47,232 nucleotides of DNA. It comes from PUPG01 sp041686485. Its GTDB lineage: Bacteria > Bacteroidota > Bacteroidia > Bacteroidales > UBA7960. The notes under the pieces are model-generated. The model made no database searches and had not been told where the DNA came from. It worked only from the letters and a program-made list of their open reading frames with translations. A program made the translations under genes and the position numbers. Numbering within the stretch: the stretch's first letter is position 1; every line of letters starts with the position of its first letter. Where the stretch lies: contig JAWLDT010000015.1 in assembly GCA_041686485.1 (NCBI GenBank), forward strand, positions 1-47,232. The letters run 5' to 3'. Below are positions 1 to 8,596 of the stretch, piece by piece.

Positions 1-21
1 GTTCACCGTTCACTGTTCACC
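1..21. repeat. Three tandem heptamers (GTTCACY)
   Basis: Three head-to-tail copies of a 7-base unit, GTTCACC, GTTCACT, GTTCACC, start exactly at the window edge, so the array may extend further left. It lies downstream of the DUF368 gene in a gene gap. Other gaps in this window have short-period repeats with different units (6522-6561, 10540-10567, 47178-47205). No function is known to me. Confidence 0.7.
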
Positions 22-113
22 TAAGAAGGTAGTCTCTGTTTTCTCGAATAACCGGGATCTTCGACAATGGAGGTCTCCTCTGATATCCTGGTTGGCGCAC
101 ATGGCTGTTGAAG

Positions 114-1049
114 TTACTGTCTGGCCATACGGGTGAACAGCAGGATCAGCGCCAGTCCGCCGATGACAGAGAGGATGACGGGCAGCACCATGGGATCCTG
201 TCCATACAGAGAAGCGTATTCCCATGGGGAGATGCTTCTTTCCAGGAAGGGGACCTCTTCGCCGGCACTGTTCAGACGGGTTTCCAGCACTTGTTTCCAG
301 GGCCATAATTTGTTCAGTGAACCTGCCATAAAACCGGATAACAAAGCCAGCGTACCGTTGGGGTATTTTCTGAAAAACCATCCAATAATATTGGAAAAAC
401 CGATAACACCTAACACCCCACCTACGGCAAACACAACGATTACCGATATATTCAGGTCTCTGACAGCATTCAGCATATACTCATATTTACCGAGCAACAC
501 CAGGATAAAGGCGCCGGATATGCCTGGCAGGATCAATGCACAAAGAGCAATACTGCCGGATATAAACACAAACCATAAGGTTTCCGGGGTGGTGGCCGGG
601 GTGGCGACGGTAATGTAATAGGCCAGTAAGAGGCCAAATAACAACCATCCTGCCTGCAACCATGACCATCTGTTGATCTTGCCCAAAACATAGATGACAC
701 TGCCGATGATCAGACCGAAAAAGAAGGCCCACACCAGCATGGTATGATGGTCGAGCAGCCAGGATATTAACCGGGCCAGCGAAAAGATGCTGACAAGGAT
801 TCCGGTAATAACGGCCAGGAGAAAAGGGCCGTTGACCTTCTTCCAGGCACTGGCGATTCCTTCCCGGAAAAGGGTTTTGAAGAGACCTGCATTGACTGAC
901 CGGATACTGTCGATCAACTCTTTATAGATGCCTGTAATAAATGCGATGGTCCCGCCTGAGACACCGGGCACCAGATCGGCTGATCCCATTACCATACCAC
1001 GTAACCCCAGTAACAGATAATCACCCGGCGATCTTTTTCTCATCTTCAA
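114..1049 (-). CDS. DUF368 membrane protein, likely undecaprenyl-phosphate translocase
   Basis: A 311-residue integral membrane protein of the DUF368 family. The N-terminal stretch with LRGMVMGSADLVPGVSGGTIAF is the family signature, and a second related glycine/proline-rich stretch (ALILPGISGAFILVLLG, about residues 163-180) marks the inverted-repeat fold. About eight hydrophobic segments are visible. Members of this family have been shown to flip polyprenyl phosphate back across the cytoplasmic membrane so that the lipid carrier of cell-wall and glycan synthesis is recycled; I infer the same role here. The ATG at 1049 is followed two codons later by another ATG, so the start is uncertain by two residues. 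It is the last gene of a minus-strand run, 73 bases after comA. In many Bacteroidota this family sits near aroE, which would lie outside the window. Confidence 0.85.
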   Translation of the reverse strand: MKMRKRSPGDYLLLGLRGMVMGSADLVPGVSGGTIAFITGIYKELIDSIRSVNAGLFKTLFREGIASAWKKVNGPFLLAVITGILVSIFSLARLISWLLDHHTMLVWAFFFGLIIGSVIYVLGKINRWSWLQAGWLLFGLLLAYYITVATPATTPETLWFVFISGSIALCALILPGISGAFILVLLGKYEYMLNAVRDLNISVIVVFAVGGVLGVIGFSNIIGWFFRKYPNGTLALLSGFMAGSLNKLWPWKQVLETRLNSAGEEVPFLERSISPWEYASLYGQDPMVLPVILSVIGGLALILLFTRMARQ

Positions 1050-1122
1050 AATAGTTTGGCATAACTGTAATACTCAGGCTGCAGCGGCTTTGGCCGGTCA
1101 TGTCTGTTTCGAAAGGAAATGT

Positions 1123-1899
1123 TCAGGTTCTTTGTTGTTTCAGCTCCTCGGGCAGGAACGTGAAGAAGGTATCACCGCGGAGCCCCAGCCTTAAAGTTTC
1201 GAGGGCTGCCACCGAATCCGGGGAAATGTTCCCCAGGTTCACATTCGCACCTGATTGCCGGATAAACCAGACTTGTTGCTGTTTCAGGGGTGCTTCCCAG
1301 ATGATCTTCTCTGCCGGGACATGTGTTTGAATGAGCTCAATCAGGTTTTCGTCAGCAGAGCCATTTTGACCATATATCCCCACGGTGCCGCTTTCGCGGG
1401 CCTCCGCAATAACATAACTGCTCCCTGCCGCCAGTTCGGCTGTCATGGAGCCTGTCCACTCTTCATTGCTTATATGAACACCGGCATCTTTGGCACCCAC
1501 TTCCGATAAAACAAGATAGTCTTTGGTAAGCCGGCTGATAAGATGACATTTTTCCTCATGCGGGAGTTCGATCGAACCATCCGACACTTCTGCCGCATCG
1601 CATCCCAGGGCATCGATATACCGGCGGTAATCATCGAACTGGTCGCGAATCAGAAACGCTTCAAACAAGGTGCCGCCAACAAAAACTTTGATATCATGAT
1701 TGCGGAAGAGCCTGACTTTTTCTTTGATCTGCCTGCCTACCATGGATGTGCCAAAGCCCAGCTTGATATAATCAATCAAATGTCCGGCACTGTCGACAAG
1801 GTCCATGGCCTGTCTGATTCCAAGCCCCTTGTCCATAACCATGGTCGCACCCGATAGCCTCGGCTTCTTTTCTCTGTGCGGAAGTAAGTGTAGTTCCAT
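1123..1899 (-). CDS. comA: Phosphosulfolactate synthase (ComA family)
   Basis: A 258-residue TIM-barrel protein of the ComA family, which adds sulfite to phosphoenolpyruvate to give (R)-phosphosulfolactate. Family features seen are TMVMDKGLG near residue 19, DYIKLGFGTS near 43, VFVGGTLFEAF near 72, AEVSDGSIELPHEEK near 98 and VLSEVGAKDAG near 131. In methanogens this starts coenzyme M synthesis; Bacteroidota do not make coenzyme M. A plausible role is supplying sulfolactate or cysteate for sulfonolipids such as capnine, but that is inference because no comB, comC or cysteate acyltransferase gene is in the window. It lies 44 bases after the TPR gene and 73 before the DUF368 gene on the same strand, so co-transcription is likely. 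The family call is firm; the physiological role is open. Confidence 0.9.
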   Translation of the reverse strand: MELHLLPHREKKPRLSGATMVMDKGLGIRQAMDLVDSAGHLIDYIKLGFGTSMVGRQIKEKVRLFRNHDIKVFVGGTLFEAFLIRDQFDDYRRYIDALGCDAAEVSDGSIELPHEEKCHLISRLTKDYLVLSEVGAKDAGVHISNEEWTGSMTAELAAGSSYVIAEARESGTVGIYGQNGSADENLIELIQTHVPAEKIIWEAPLKQQQVWFIRQSGANVNLGNISPDSVAALETLRLGLRGDTFFTFLPEELKQQRT

Positions 1900-1943
1900 T
1901 CCTCACATTGTATTTAGTTAACATATTGCTTGTCTTACCAACA

Positions 1944-3335
1944 CTAGCTTTTCAGGGTATCTGCCACTTCCATGAATTCCGGCATACCGGTTAGCCGTGG
2001 AAAGCGATTCAGCAGGTGGTTAAGGCCTTCACTGTCGTTGATATATGCTTCTTCCAGGCAAAGTGTACCTTCTTTGGTTTTGCCTTGCATGAAAAGCACG
2101 GCAGCCAGCGAATAAAACATATTATTATGGTTTGGGAGGGTTTTCATGCCTCTTTTCAGTACCTCGTGGGCGTTGTCTGTTTCGGATACACTGATAAGCG
2201 CTTCAGCATATTCAAGCCAGGTTTCTTCATCATTGGGTTTAATCTCGAGGGCCTTTTCATAGGCTTCCCTGGCTGCATCATGCTGCTTGAGTAAAAACCG
2301 GGCATTGGCCAGCAAGCACAGATAACTCACATTTCCGGGGTCAAGTGATAACCCTTTCTCAAAATAATGAATCGCTTTTTTTACGCTGCCATTTTCCATT
2401 TCGCAAATGGCTATGCCGATCCAGGCATCCGAAAACTCAGGATCCAGGCGTGTCGTTTGCAGATAATATGCCCTGGCATGGAAAAAGTCTTCGAGTTTTT
2501 CATGACATTCTCCGATATAATAGTATTTCATTGCATCCGTTTCATCATCAGTGATGGATGCTTTATAAGCGGAGATAGCATCTTCGTAACGATTCATCAG
2601 GTTAAGCGTATAGCCTTTATGGAACCAGGCATGCTCATGATATTCATCAATGGCCAGACAATAATCCATGGCATCGATAGCTTTTTCATAGAGGCCGGCA
2701 TTTACAAATGAAACGCCAAGGTTGAACCATGCCTCTGTGCTGTAGGGGTTACGTTCCAACAAGCGCTGAAAAAATCCGATGCCTTCTTCAGTGAGCGAAA
2801 GCAGGTCAAAGCAATATGCTGCCTCGTAGATGGCCAGGTCATTGTCCGGGTTTATTTCCAGTGCCTTATTAAGATACTCGATGGTTTTATCAAAGTTGCC
2901 CAGGTTTTCGTATTCGATGGCGATGTTGCAATATACAAAATCAGGCTCCTCCGAATCAAAAACGGCTTTATTGTACTCTTCAATGGCCTTTTCAAAATGA
3001 TTCATTTGGGAGTAGATAGCCCCTTTGGTAAGGTAGATGTCGTGATTGGAAGGGTCGAGTTTTTCAACCGTATCCAGCAATGCCAAAGCACGGTCTTCAT
3101 TGTTGAATGAAGCCAGCAGCCGGGCTTTTTTTATCATGAGCGGAACAGAGCCCGGGTGGAGTTTACATGCATATTTAGCGGCTTGTAAGGCTTTTTGGTT
3201 CGCGCTGAATAAGGTGTAATAATCGATAATTTCTTCAAAGTCATCCACATCAAAATATATAGAAGCCTTTTGTGAAGAAAGTGTCTCGTACGCTTTTACC
3301 TGCCAGGGTAAATTGTTGTCCATGTCTATTTTCAT
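1944..3335 (-). CDS. Tetratricopeptide repeat protein
   Basis: A protein of about 463 residues made almost entirely of 34-residue TPR helical hairpins. Repeats with the usual A/Y/G/A pattern run from about residue 30 to 440, for example AIEEYNKAVF, TIEYLNKALEINPDN, AIDAMDYCLAIDE and AREAYEKALEIKPND. No enzymatic domain, signal peptide or membrane segment is evident, so it is probably a cytoplasmic scaffold; its partner cannot be read from the sequence. The reading frame opens further upstream at 3380, but I prefer the ATG at 3335 or the one at 3323, because the mature start MDNNLPWQ resembles related Bacteroidota proteins. A TACCTTTG box lies upstream at 3400-3407. It is divergent from ffh and leads the comA/DUF368 run. 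Confidence 0.8.
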   Translation of the reverse strand: MKIDMDNNLPWQVKAYETLSSQKASIYFDVDDFEEIIDYYTLFSANQKALQAAKYACKLHPGSVPLMIKKARLLASFNNEDRALALLDTVEKLDPSNHDIYLTKGAIYSQMNHFEKAIEEYNKAVFDSEEPDFVYCNIAIEYENLGNFDKTIEYLNKALEINPDNDLAIYEAAYCFDLLSLTEEGIGFFQRLLERNPYSTEAWFNLGVSFVNAGLYEKAIDAMDYCLAIDEYHEHAWFHKGYTLNLMNRYEDAISAYKASITDDETDAMKYYYIGECHEKLEDFFHARAYYLQTTRLDPEFSDAWIGIAICEMENGSVKKAIHYFEKGLSLDPGNVSYLCLLANARFLLKQHDAAREAYEKALEIKPNDEETWLEYAEALISVSETDNAHEVLKRGMKTLPNHNNMFYSLAAVLFMQGKTKEGTLCLEEAYINDSEGLNHLLNRFPRLTGMPEFMEVADTLKS

Positions 3336-3399
3336 AATGGCAAAAGAAAAACATGTGGCTGCAAACAGGAAACGATCCATTCGCAGTTATATGTCAATG

Positions 3400-3407
3400 C
3401 AAAGGTA
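3400..3407 (-). promoter_or_regulatory. Candidate -7 promoter box for the TPR-comA-DUF368 run
   Basis: The minus strand reads TACCTTTG, an exact match to the Bacteroidota -7 consensus TAnnTTTG. A TTTG-like -33 candidate lies 22 bases upstream, slightly longer than the usual spacing. It would give a leader of about 60 bases before the ATG at 3335. Confidence 0.5.
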
Positions 3408-3495
3408 ACAAAAAACCAACTGGTTTTGACAAACTGCTTGTCCGTTTGTTTTAGAAACACGACCGTTTTGCCTGTGAAAATAATAGAATAAATCG

Positions 3496-3503
3496 TATTT
3501 TTG
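3496..3503 (+). promoter_or_regulatory. Candidate -7 promoter box for ffh
   Basis: TATTTTTG matches TAnnTTTG exactly and ends 21 bases before the ffh ATG at 3525. No well-spaced -33 element is clear. It sits back to back with the minus-strand box at 3400-3407. Confidence 0.5.
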
Positions 3504-3524
3504 CAAAAAAATAGTAGTATATAT

Positions 3525-4865
3525 ATGTTTGATAATCTTAGTGATAAATTAGAGAAGGCGTTTAAGGTCATCAAAGGCCAGGGTCATATTACGGAAGTGA
3601 ATATCGCTGAGTCGTTGAAAGATGTTCGGCGTGCCCTGGTGGATGCGGATGTTAACTACAAGATAGCCAAATCCTTTACAGAGAAGGTTAAAGAGAAGGC
3701 ATTGGGTCGTGACGTATTAACGGCGGTTTCTCCCGGGCAGTTAATGGTAAAGATTGTCCATGAGGAACTGACCGAACTTATGGGGTCGACTCACGAAGAG
3801 CTTAACCTGAAAGGCAATCCATCCATCATCCTGATAGCTGGTTTGCAGGGTAGTGGTAAGACTACTTTTTCGGCCAAACTTGCCAAATACCTCAAGGATA
3901 AAAAGAGCAAAAAAGTGCTGGTTGTGGCCGGGGACGTCTATCGTCCGGCAGCCATTGAGCAGTTGCAGGTGCTTGGCGGGCAGATTGATGTTGAAGTGTA
4001 TACCGAGGCTGGCGTAAAAGATCCGGTGGCGATCTCCAAAAGAGCACTGAATCATGCCAAAACCATGGGACATCAGGTAATGATCGTGGATACCGCCGGG
4101 CGACTGGCCATTGATGAGGAGATGATGAATGAGGTTGCATCCTTGAAAAATGCGCTTAAGCCTCATGAAACCCTCTTTGTGGTGGATGCCATGACCGGAC
4201 AGGATGCCGTGAATACGGCCAAAGCCTTTAATGAGCGTCTGGATTATGAAGGCGTTGTACTGACCAAGCTCGATGGTGATACCCGGGGTGGTGCTGCGCT
4301 GACAGTACGATCGGTCGTTGACAAGCCCATTAAGTTTGTTGGTATCGGCGAAAAGCCCGGTGACATCGACGTGTTTCACCCGCAACGTATGGCCGACAGG
4401 ATTCTGGGCAAGGGTGATATCGTGTCACTGGTTGAAAAGGCACAGGAACAATATGATGCCGAAGAGGCCCAAAAGCTTCAGAAGAAGATCGCCAAAAATC
4501 AGTTTGACTTCAATGACTTCCTCTCCCAGTTGCAGCAGATAAAAAAGATGGGCAACATGAAAGACCTCATGGGGATGATTCCCGGCATGGGTAAAGCCCT
4601 GAAGGATGTTGACCTGGAAGATGCCAACTTTAAAAACATAGAAGCGATCATTCATTCGATGACCCCTGCTGAACGTGAGAACCCCTCCATAATCAATGGC
4701 AGCCGCAGGAAGCGTATTGCCAATGGTGCCGGAACCAATATCCAGGAGGTCAATCAGCTCATCAAGCAATTTGACGATACCCGTAAGATGATGCGTATGA
4801 TGTCGTCAGGCGGAAAAGGAAAAATGCAAAATATGATGAGCCGTATGCAGGGAATGCGCAAATAA
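3525..4865 (+). CDS. ffh: Signal recognition particle protein Ffh
   Basis: A 446-residue GTPase that binds SRP RNA and the signal sequences of nascent membrane and secreted proteins, then docks with FtsY. The N-terminal four-helix domain (from MFDNLSDKLEKAF) is followed by the NG GTPase domain: P-loop GLQGSGKTT at residues 106-114, DVYRPAA after it, DTAGR and TKLDGDTRGGAAL. The C-terminal M domain (from about 300) is methionine rich and carries the SRP RNA-binding region SGKGKMQNMMSRMQGM-like end. The frame extends upstream to a TTG at 3501, but the conserved start is the ATG at 3525. Length is normal for the family. Followed after 51 bases by folD. Confidence 0.97.
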   Translation: MFDNLSDKLEKAFKVIKGQGHITEVNIAESLKDVRRALVDADVNYKIAKSFTEKVKEKALGRDVLTAVSPGQLMVKIVHEELTELMGSTHEELNLKGNPSIILIAGLQGSGKTTFSAKLAKYLKDKKSKKVLVVAGDVYRPAAIEQLQVLGGQIDVEVYTEAGVKDPVAISKRALNHAKTMGHQVMIVDTAGRLAIDEEMMNEVASLKNALKPHETLFVVDAMTGQDAVNTAKAFNERLDYEGVVLTKLDGDTRGGAALTVRSVVDKPIKFVGIGEKPGDIDVFHPQRMADRILGKGDIVSLVEKAQEQYDAEEAQKLQKKIAKNQFDFNDFLSQLQQIKKMGNMKDLMGMIPGMGKALKDVDLEDANFKNIEAIIHSMTPAERENPSIINGSRRKRIANGAGTNIQEVNQLIKQFDDTRKMMRMMSSGGKGKMQNMMSRMQGMRK

Positions 4866-4870
4866 CTAAT

Positions 4871-4897
4871 GTAAACGGCCCTGCTGGCAGGGCTTAC
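4871..4897 (+). other. Imperfect hairpin between ffh and folD
   Basis: GCCCTG (4878-4883) pairs with CAGGGC (4888-4893) around a four-base loop, with outer GTAA/TTAC pairing. No T-run follows, so it is not a standard terminator. It could be a processing or stabilising element in an ffh-folD mRNA. Confidence 0.4.
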
Positions 4898-4916
4898 GGA
4901 CATAAAATTATCGATC

Positions 4917-5798
4917 ATGAAACTTATAGATGGAAAACAGATTTCGGAGACCATTAAAGAAGAGATTGGCGAAGAGGTAAAGCGCATAAAAGGACAGAAC
5001 GGGAAGGTTCCACACCTTGCGGCGATTCTGGTCGGGAGTGACCCGGCCAGTGAAACTTATGTAAATAATAAGGGAAAGGCCTGTAAGAAGGTCGGTTTCG
5101 ATTCTTCAACATATCGTTTTCCCGAGGATGTTTCCGAAGAAGAGCTGTTGGAATCTGTAGGTTTCCTTAACAACGATCCGGAGGTCGACGGGCTGATCGT
5201 TCAGTTGCCATTACCCGACCACATTGACAACCAAAAGGTGATCCGCCATATATCGCCAAAAAAAGATGTGGATGGCTTTCATCCGGAGAATGTCGGCCGA
5301 ATGACGATCGGGTTGCCTGCCTATGTGTCAGCTACCCCGAATGGTATTATGGAGATGATCATGCGCAGCGGCATAGAGACCAGGGGCAAAAACTGTGTGG
5401 TGCTCGGACGCAGCAATATCGTCGGAAAACCCATCAGCCTGCTGATGGCTCGCAATGAGGAGCCGGGGAATGCCACTGTGACCATGTGCCACAGTAAAAC
5501 CCAAAACCTCAAGGAAATAACCGCCAGCGCAGATATCCTGATCGTAGCCATGGGTAAGCGTGGTTTCGTTACTGCCGATATGGTAAAAGAAGGTGCCGTG
5601 GTTATTGATGTGGGCATCCACCGTATTCCCTCAGATGAAACAAAATCCGGTTACCGTTTGGTGGGAGATGTTGACTTTGAGGAAGTATCAAAGAAAGCAT
5701 CGCACATTACACCGGTACCCGGTGGTGTTGGACCGATGACCATCGTATCGCTCCTGATGAACACCCTGAAAGCATCCAAAAAAGAAATATACGGATAA
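4917..5798 (+). CDS. folD: Bifunctional methylenetetrahydrofolate dehydrogenase/cyclohydrolase
   Basis: A 293-residue cytoplasmic enzyme that oxidises 5,10-methylene-tetrahydrofolate with NADP and hydrolyses the product to 10-formyl-tetrahydrofolate. The substrate-site motif YVNNKGKACKK places the catalytic lysine at residue 52. QLPLPDH, KDVDGFHP and VVLGRSNIVGKP are the expected later motifs, and PVPGGVGPMT near the end is the family C-terminal signature. Length is standard. Its stop codon is only one base from the queE start, so the two are translationally linked. This is one of three one-carbon or thymidylate enzymes in the window (with thyA and folA). Confidence 0.97.
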   Translation: MKLIDGKQISETIKEEIGEEVKRIKGQNGKVPHLAAILVGSDPASETYVNNKGKACKKVGFDSSTYRFPEDVSEEELLESVGFLNNDPEVDGLIVQLPLPDHIDNQKVIRHISPKKDVDGFHPENVGRMTIGLPAYVSATPNGIMEMIMRSGIETRGKNCVVLGRSNIVGKPISLLMARNEEPGNATVTMCHSKTQNLKEITASADILIVAMGKRGFVTADMVKEGAVVIDVGIHRIPSDETKSGYRLVGDVDFEEVSKKASHITPVPGGVGPMTIVSLLMNTLKASKKEIYG

Positions 5799-5799
5799 A

Positions 5800-6456
5800 T
5801 TGACAGCCTGTGACCTCATTAACCTGGAACCCGGCGACAGGAACCTGCTTCAGAAAGGAGAACTGCTGCCGGTGATGGAGTTATTTTACTCCATCCAGGG
5901 TGAAGGTTATCATACCGGAAAACCTGCCGCTTTCGTGCGAATCGGAGGTTGTGACGTCGGATGTCACTGGTGCGATGTGAAAGAGGCCTGGGATGCTTCA
6001 CTGCACCCGCTTACCAAAACAGAAGAGATCATCAGGCAGCTAAGTGCCTGGCCCTCCGATTCCCTGGTGATAACCGGCGGCGAACCCCTGAACTATAACC
6101 TCGATAGGCTTTGCCGGGGACTTAAACAAAAAGGGATGAAAATTTTCCTGGAAACCTGTGGCGCTTACCCGCTTACCGGCAGGTATGACTGGATCTGCCT
6201 GTCGCCTAAACGAAACATGAAACCCCGAAAGGACATGTTACACATGGCCGACGAATTGAAAGTGATTATCCACAAACCTGCTGACTTTACCTGGGCTGAA
6301 GAAAATGCAGATCACGTAAAGGAGAAGTGCCGGCTTTATATGCAACCCGAATGGAGCAGGTATAATGAGATACTCCCGGAGTTGGTGGCCTATGTCAAAA
6401 ACAACCCGAAATGGACAATATCGTTGCAGGCCCATAAGTTCATGAATATACCATAG
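5800..6456 (+). CDS. queE: 7-carboxy-7-deazaguanine synthase QueE
   Basis: A 218-residue radical SAM enzyme that contracts 6-carboxy-tetrahydropterin to 7-carboxy-7-deazaguanine in queuosine (tRNA) synthesis. The cluster-binding cysteines C51, C55 and C58 form the CxxxCxxC motif in GGCDVGCHWCDV. FYSIQGEGYHTGKPAAF and ITGGEPL are the other family signatures. The start chosen is the TTG at 5800, immediately after the folD stop codon; the first in-frame ATG (5875) would begin inside the QueE core at MELFYSIQGEG. Related Bacteroidota proteins have a similar N-terminal extension, which favours the TTG. Other queuosine genes are not in the window. The start is less sure than the function. Confidence 0.93.
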   Translation: MTACDLINLEPGDRNLLQKGELLPVMELFYSIQGEGYHTGKPAAFVRIGGCDVGCHWCDVKEAWDASLHPLTKTEEIIRQLSAWPSDSLVITGGEPLNYNLDRLCRGLKQKGMKIFLETCGAYPLTGRYDWICLSPKRNMKPRKDMLHMADELKVIIHKPADFTWAEENADHVKEKCRLYMQPEWSRYNEILPELVAYVKNNPKWTISLQAHKFMNIP

Positions 6457-6521
6457 GATTGGAATACAGATGGTGATTATCGGGCGTGTGTTAACATTTA
6501 CCGAACAAATGACAACCCTAA

Positions 6522-6561
6522 GACTTCTCCACCTTTTGACTTTCCAGCCTTTCGACATTTG
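6522..6561 (+). repeat. Degenerate 8-base periodic repeat upstream of the PorE-like gene
   Basis: Five consecutive 8-base units can be laid out (GACTTCTC, CACCTTTT, GACTTTCC, AGCCTTTC, GACATTTG), each with a purine-C core followed by a T-rich half. It lies in the 169-base gap between queE and the PorE-like gene and ends just before GAATTTTG, a one-mismatch promoter box (6563-6570). Confidence 0.4.
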
Positions 6562-6625
6562 GGAATTTTGCAAAAGTATAAACAGTTGAAAGAGTGTAGA
6601 ATATAGCAGATTTCTGCTTACAAGC

Positions 6626-8596
6626 ATGAACATTACGACAACGATATGGTTTTGGCTGTTGCTGCTGGCGGTAATGACAGCCTTTGGCGGGCTTGCTGCT
6701 CAAAACACTGACGATCTTTCAACCGGCAGCAGGCGCGCACGGCGAGCATTTGAACGTGCTGAAGAGGCTTATCATATGGTTCGATATGATGAGGCCCTCG
6801 AATCCCTCGAGCGCGCCATTGATCTTGATGATACCTTTATTGAAGCTTTCCTGTTGAAAGCCGAGATCCACATGGCACGCGAAGACTATGAAAAGAGTGT
6901 AGAACCTTACCGGCGCGTTGTATCACTCGATGCCTCATTTTTTCCTGCAGCACGATTTAATTTGGGAAGAGCGCTTTACCTTACCGGTCAATATGAGGAA
7001 GCCCGGCAAGTCCTGAAACGATTTCTGGAAATGGACGGTATCGGTGAAACAATGCTTGACAGGGGAACTGCCTACCTGGAGCGCAGCGAATTTGCCATGA
7101 AAGCGGTCAGTGACCCGGTGCCTTTTGAGCCACAAAACGCCGGGCCGGCGATCAATAGCCGGCATTCAGAATACAGTCCTGCACTTACTGCCGATGAACA
7201 AACATTGATATTTACTCGTGAACAGCCGCTGGAGGATGTTTCAGGCAGACCATCACGCCATTATTACGAAGATTTTTACATTAGTCATTACCGGGATGGC
7301 GGTTGGTCGGAGGCTGAGAATCTGGGCCCACCTATAAATACCCCGGACAATGAAGGGGCTCAGTCTGTCACGGCCGATGGACGTCAGATATATTTTACCG
7401 CTTGTAATCGCCCGGACGGTATCGGCAGTTGTGACATTTATCATGCAAGCCGTGAAGGTGGGAACTGGGACAGGCCGATAAATGCCGGTCGTCCGCTTAA
7501 CTCTGCTTCGTGGGACTCCCAGCCATCTATTTCTGTCGATGGGCAAACCATTTATTTTGCCAGTAGCCGTGAAGGCAGCAAAGGGCCTATGGATATCTGG
7601 AAAGCTGAACAGGCGAAAGACGGCTCCTGGAAACCTCCCGAAAACCTCGGAGATGTCATCAACACAGAAGGTAGTGAACTGTCTCCTTTTATCCACCATG
7701 ATAACGAAACCCTCTATTTTGCTTCTGACGGCCATTTGGGTCTTGGTGGCCTGGATGTTTTTTACAGCCGGCGGGATCAGGCGGGAAACTGGTCTGAGCC
7801 GGTCAATATAGGCTACCCTGTGAATACCCATGGGGATGAGTTTGGGCTTATTGTAACTGCATCAGGCAAAGCCGCCTGGTTTTCTTCAGATATTGAAGGC
7901 GGGTATGGCGAAAGTGATTTGTACACCTTTGACCTTTATGAGGAAGCCCGTCCACGCCCGGTTACCTATATGAAAGGCTATGTCAGAGATGCAGTAAATG
8001 GAGAACCACTTGCCGCTGATTTTGAATTGATCGATGTGGAAGAGGGAATATTACTGAGCGCGGCAACTTCTGATCCGGCCGACGGCAGCTTTCTGGCAGC
8101 AATCCCCACAGGCAGGGATATCGCCCTGAATGTTTCCAAAGAAGGCTATCTTTTCTTTTCCGAACATTTTAGTTATGCCGGAGAAACGACTGCTGCAGAG
8201 CCTTATCTGCGTGATATTGAACTTCAGCCTGTTGAAACAGGCCGGCCTGTTGTGTTGCGGAATATCTTCTTTGACCATGACAGCCACAGACTTAAGGAAA
8301 GGTCCTTTCCTGAATTGGAAAAGCTGCTGCACTTCATGCAGAACAATCCGGAACTGCATATCGAAGTGAGCGGCCATACTGACAGCACTGGCACGCAAGA
8401 ATATAACAGGCAACTCTCTGAAAAACGTGCCCGGGCTGTAGTTGATTATCTGACAAACAAAGGGATCTCACCTGAAAGAATTACTTACAAAGGGTATGGC
8501 AACTCCCGCCCCATTGCCAGCGATGAAACACCCGAAGGTCGTGCCAGAAACCGGCGGACGGAGTTCGAGGTGAAGGAGAAGAAGGAGATGAAATAG
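6626..8596 (+). CDS. PorE-like T9SS protein (TPR, propeller, CRD, OmpA domains)
   Basis: A 656-residue exported protein. In order there is a signal peptide (cleavage likely after GGLAA near residue 25), TPR hairpins (about 35-165), PD40/WD40-like propeller repeats (about 170-430; repeated PAL/QPSIS...GQTIYFAS-type blades), a carboxypeptidase-regulatory-like beta domain (about 445-530), and a C-terminal OmpA peptidoglycan-binding domain (about 545-655; HTDSTGTQEYN and LSEKRARAVVDYL). This order is that of PorE, a type IX secretion component thought to tether the machine to peptidoglycan. PorE is described as a lipoprotein, but there is no lipobox cysteine here, so the anchoring differs or this is a paralogue. 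Window genes at 20716-23574 and 43208-45313 encode likely T9SS cargo. The name PorE itself is not certain. Confidence 0.8.
   Translation: MNITTTIWFWLLLLAVMTAFGGLAAQNTDDLSTGSRRARRAFERAEEAYHMVRYDEALESLERAIDLDDTFIEAFLLKAEIHMAREDYEKSVEPYRRVVSLDASFFPAARFNLGRALYLTGQYEEARQVLKRFLEMDGIGETMLDRGTAYLERSEFAMKAVSDPVPFEPQNAGPAINSRHSEYSPALTADEQTLIFTREQPLEDVSGRPSRHYYEDFYISHYRDGGWSEAENLGPPINTPDNEGAQSVTADGRQIYFTACNRPDGIGSCDIYHASREGGNWDRPINAGRPLNSASWDSQPSISVDGQTIYFASSREGSKGPMDIWKAEQAKDGSWKPPENLGDVINTEGSELSPFIHHDNETLYFASDGHLGLGGLDVFYSRRDQAGNWSEPVNIGYPVNTHGDEFGLIVTASGKAAWFSSDIEGGYGESDLYTFDLYEEARPRPVTYMKGYVRDAVNGEPLAADFELIDVEEGILLSAATSDPADGSFLAAIPTGRDIALNVSKEGYLFFSEHFSYAGETTAAEPYLRDIELQPVETGRPVVLRNIFFDHDSHRLKERSFPELEKLLHFMQNNPELHIEVSGHTDSTGTQEYNRQLSEKRARAVVDYLTNKGISPERITYKGYGNSRPIASDETPEGRARNRRTEFEVKEKKEMK

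Noticed and set aside
3336..3380. Start of the TPR protein at 3380 giving a hydrophobic leader
   Set aside because: The stretch MDRFLFAATCFSFAI is not followed by a credible signal cleavage site, and the TPR protein begins better at 3335 or 3323.
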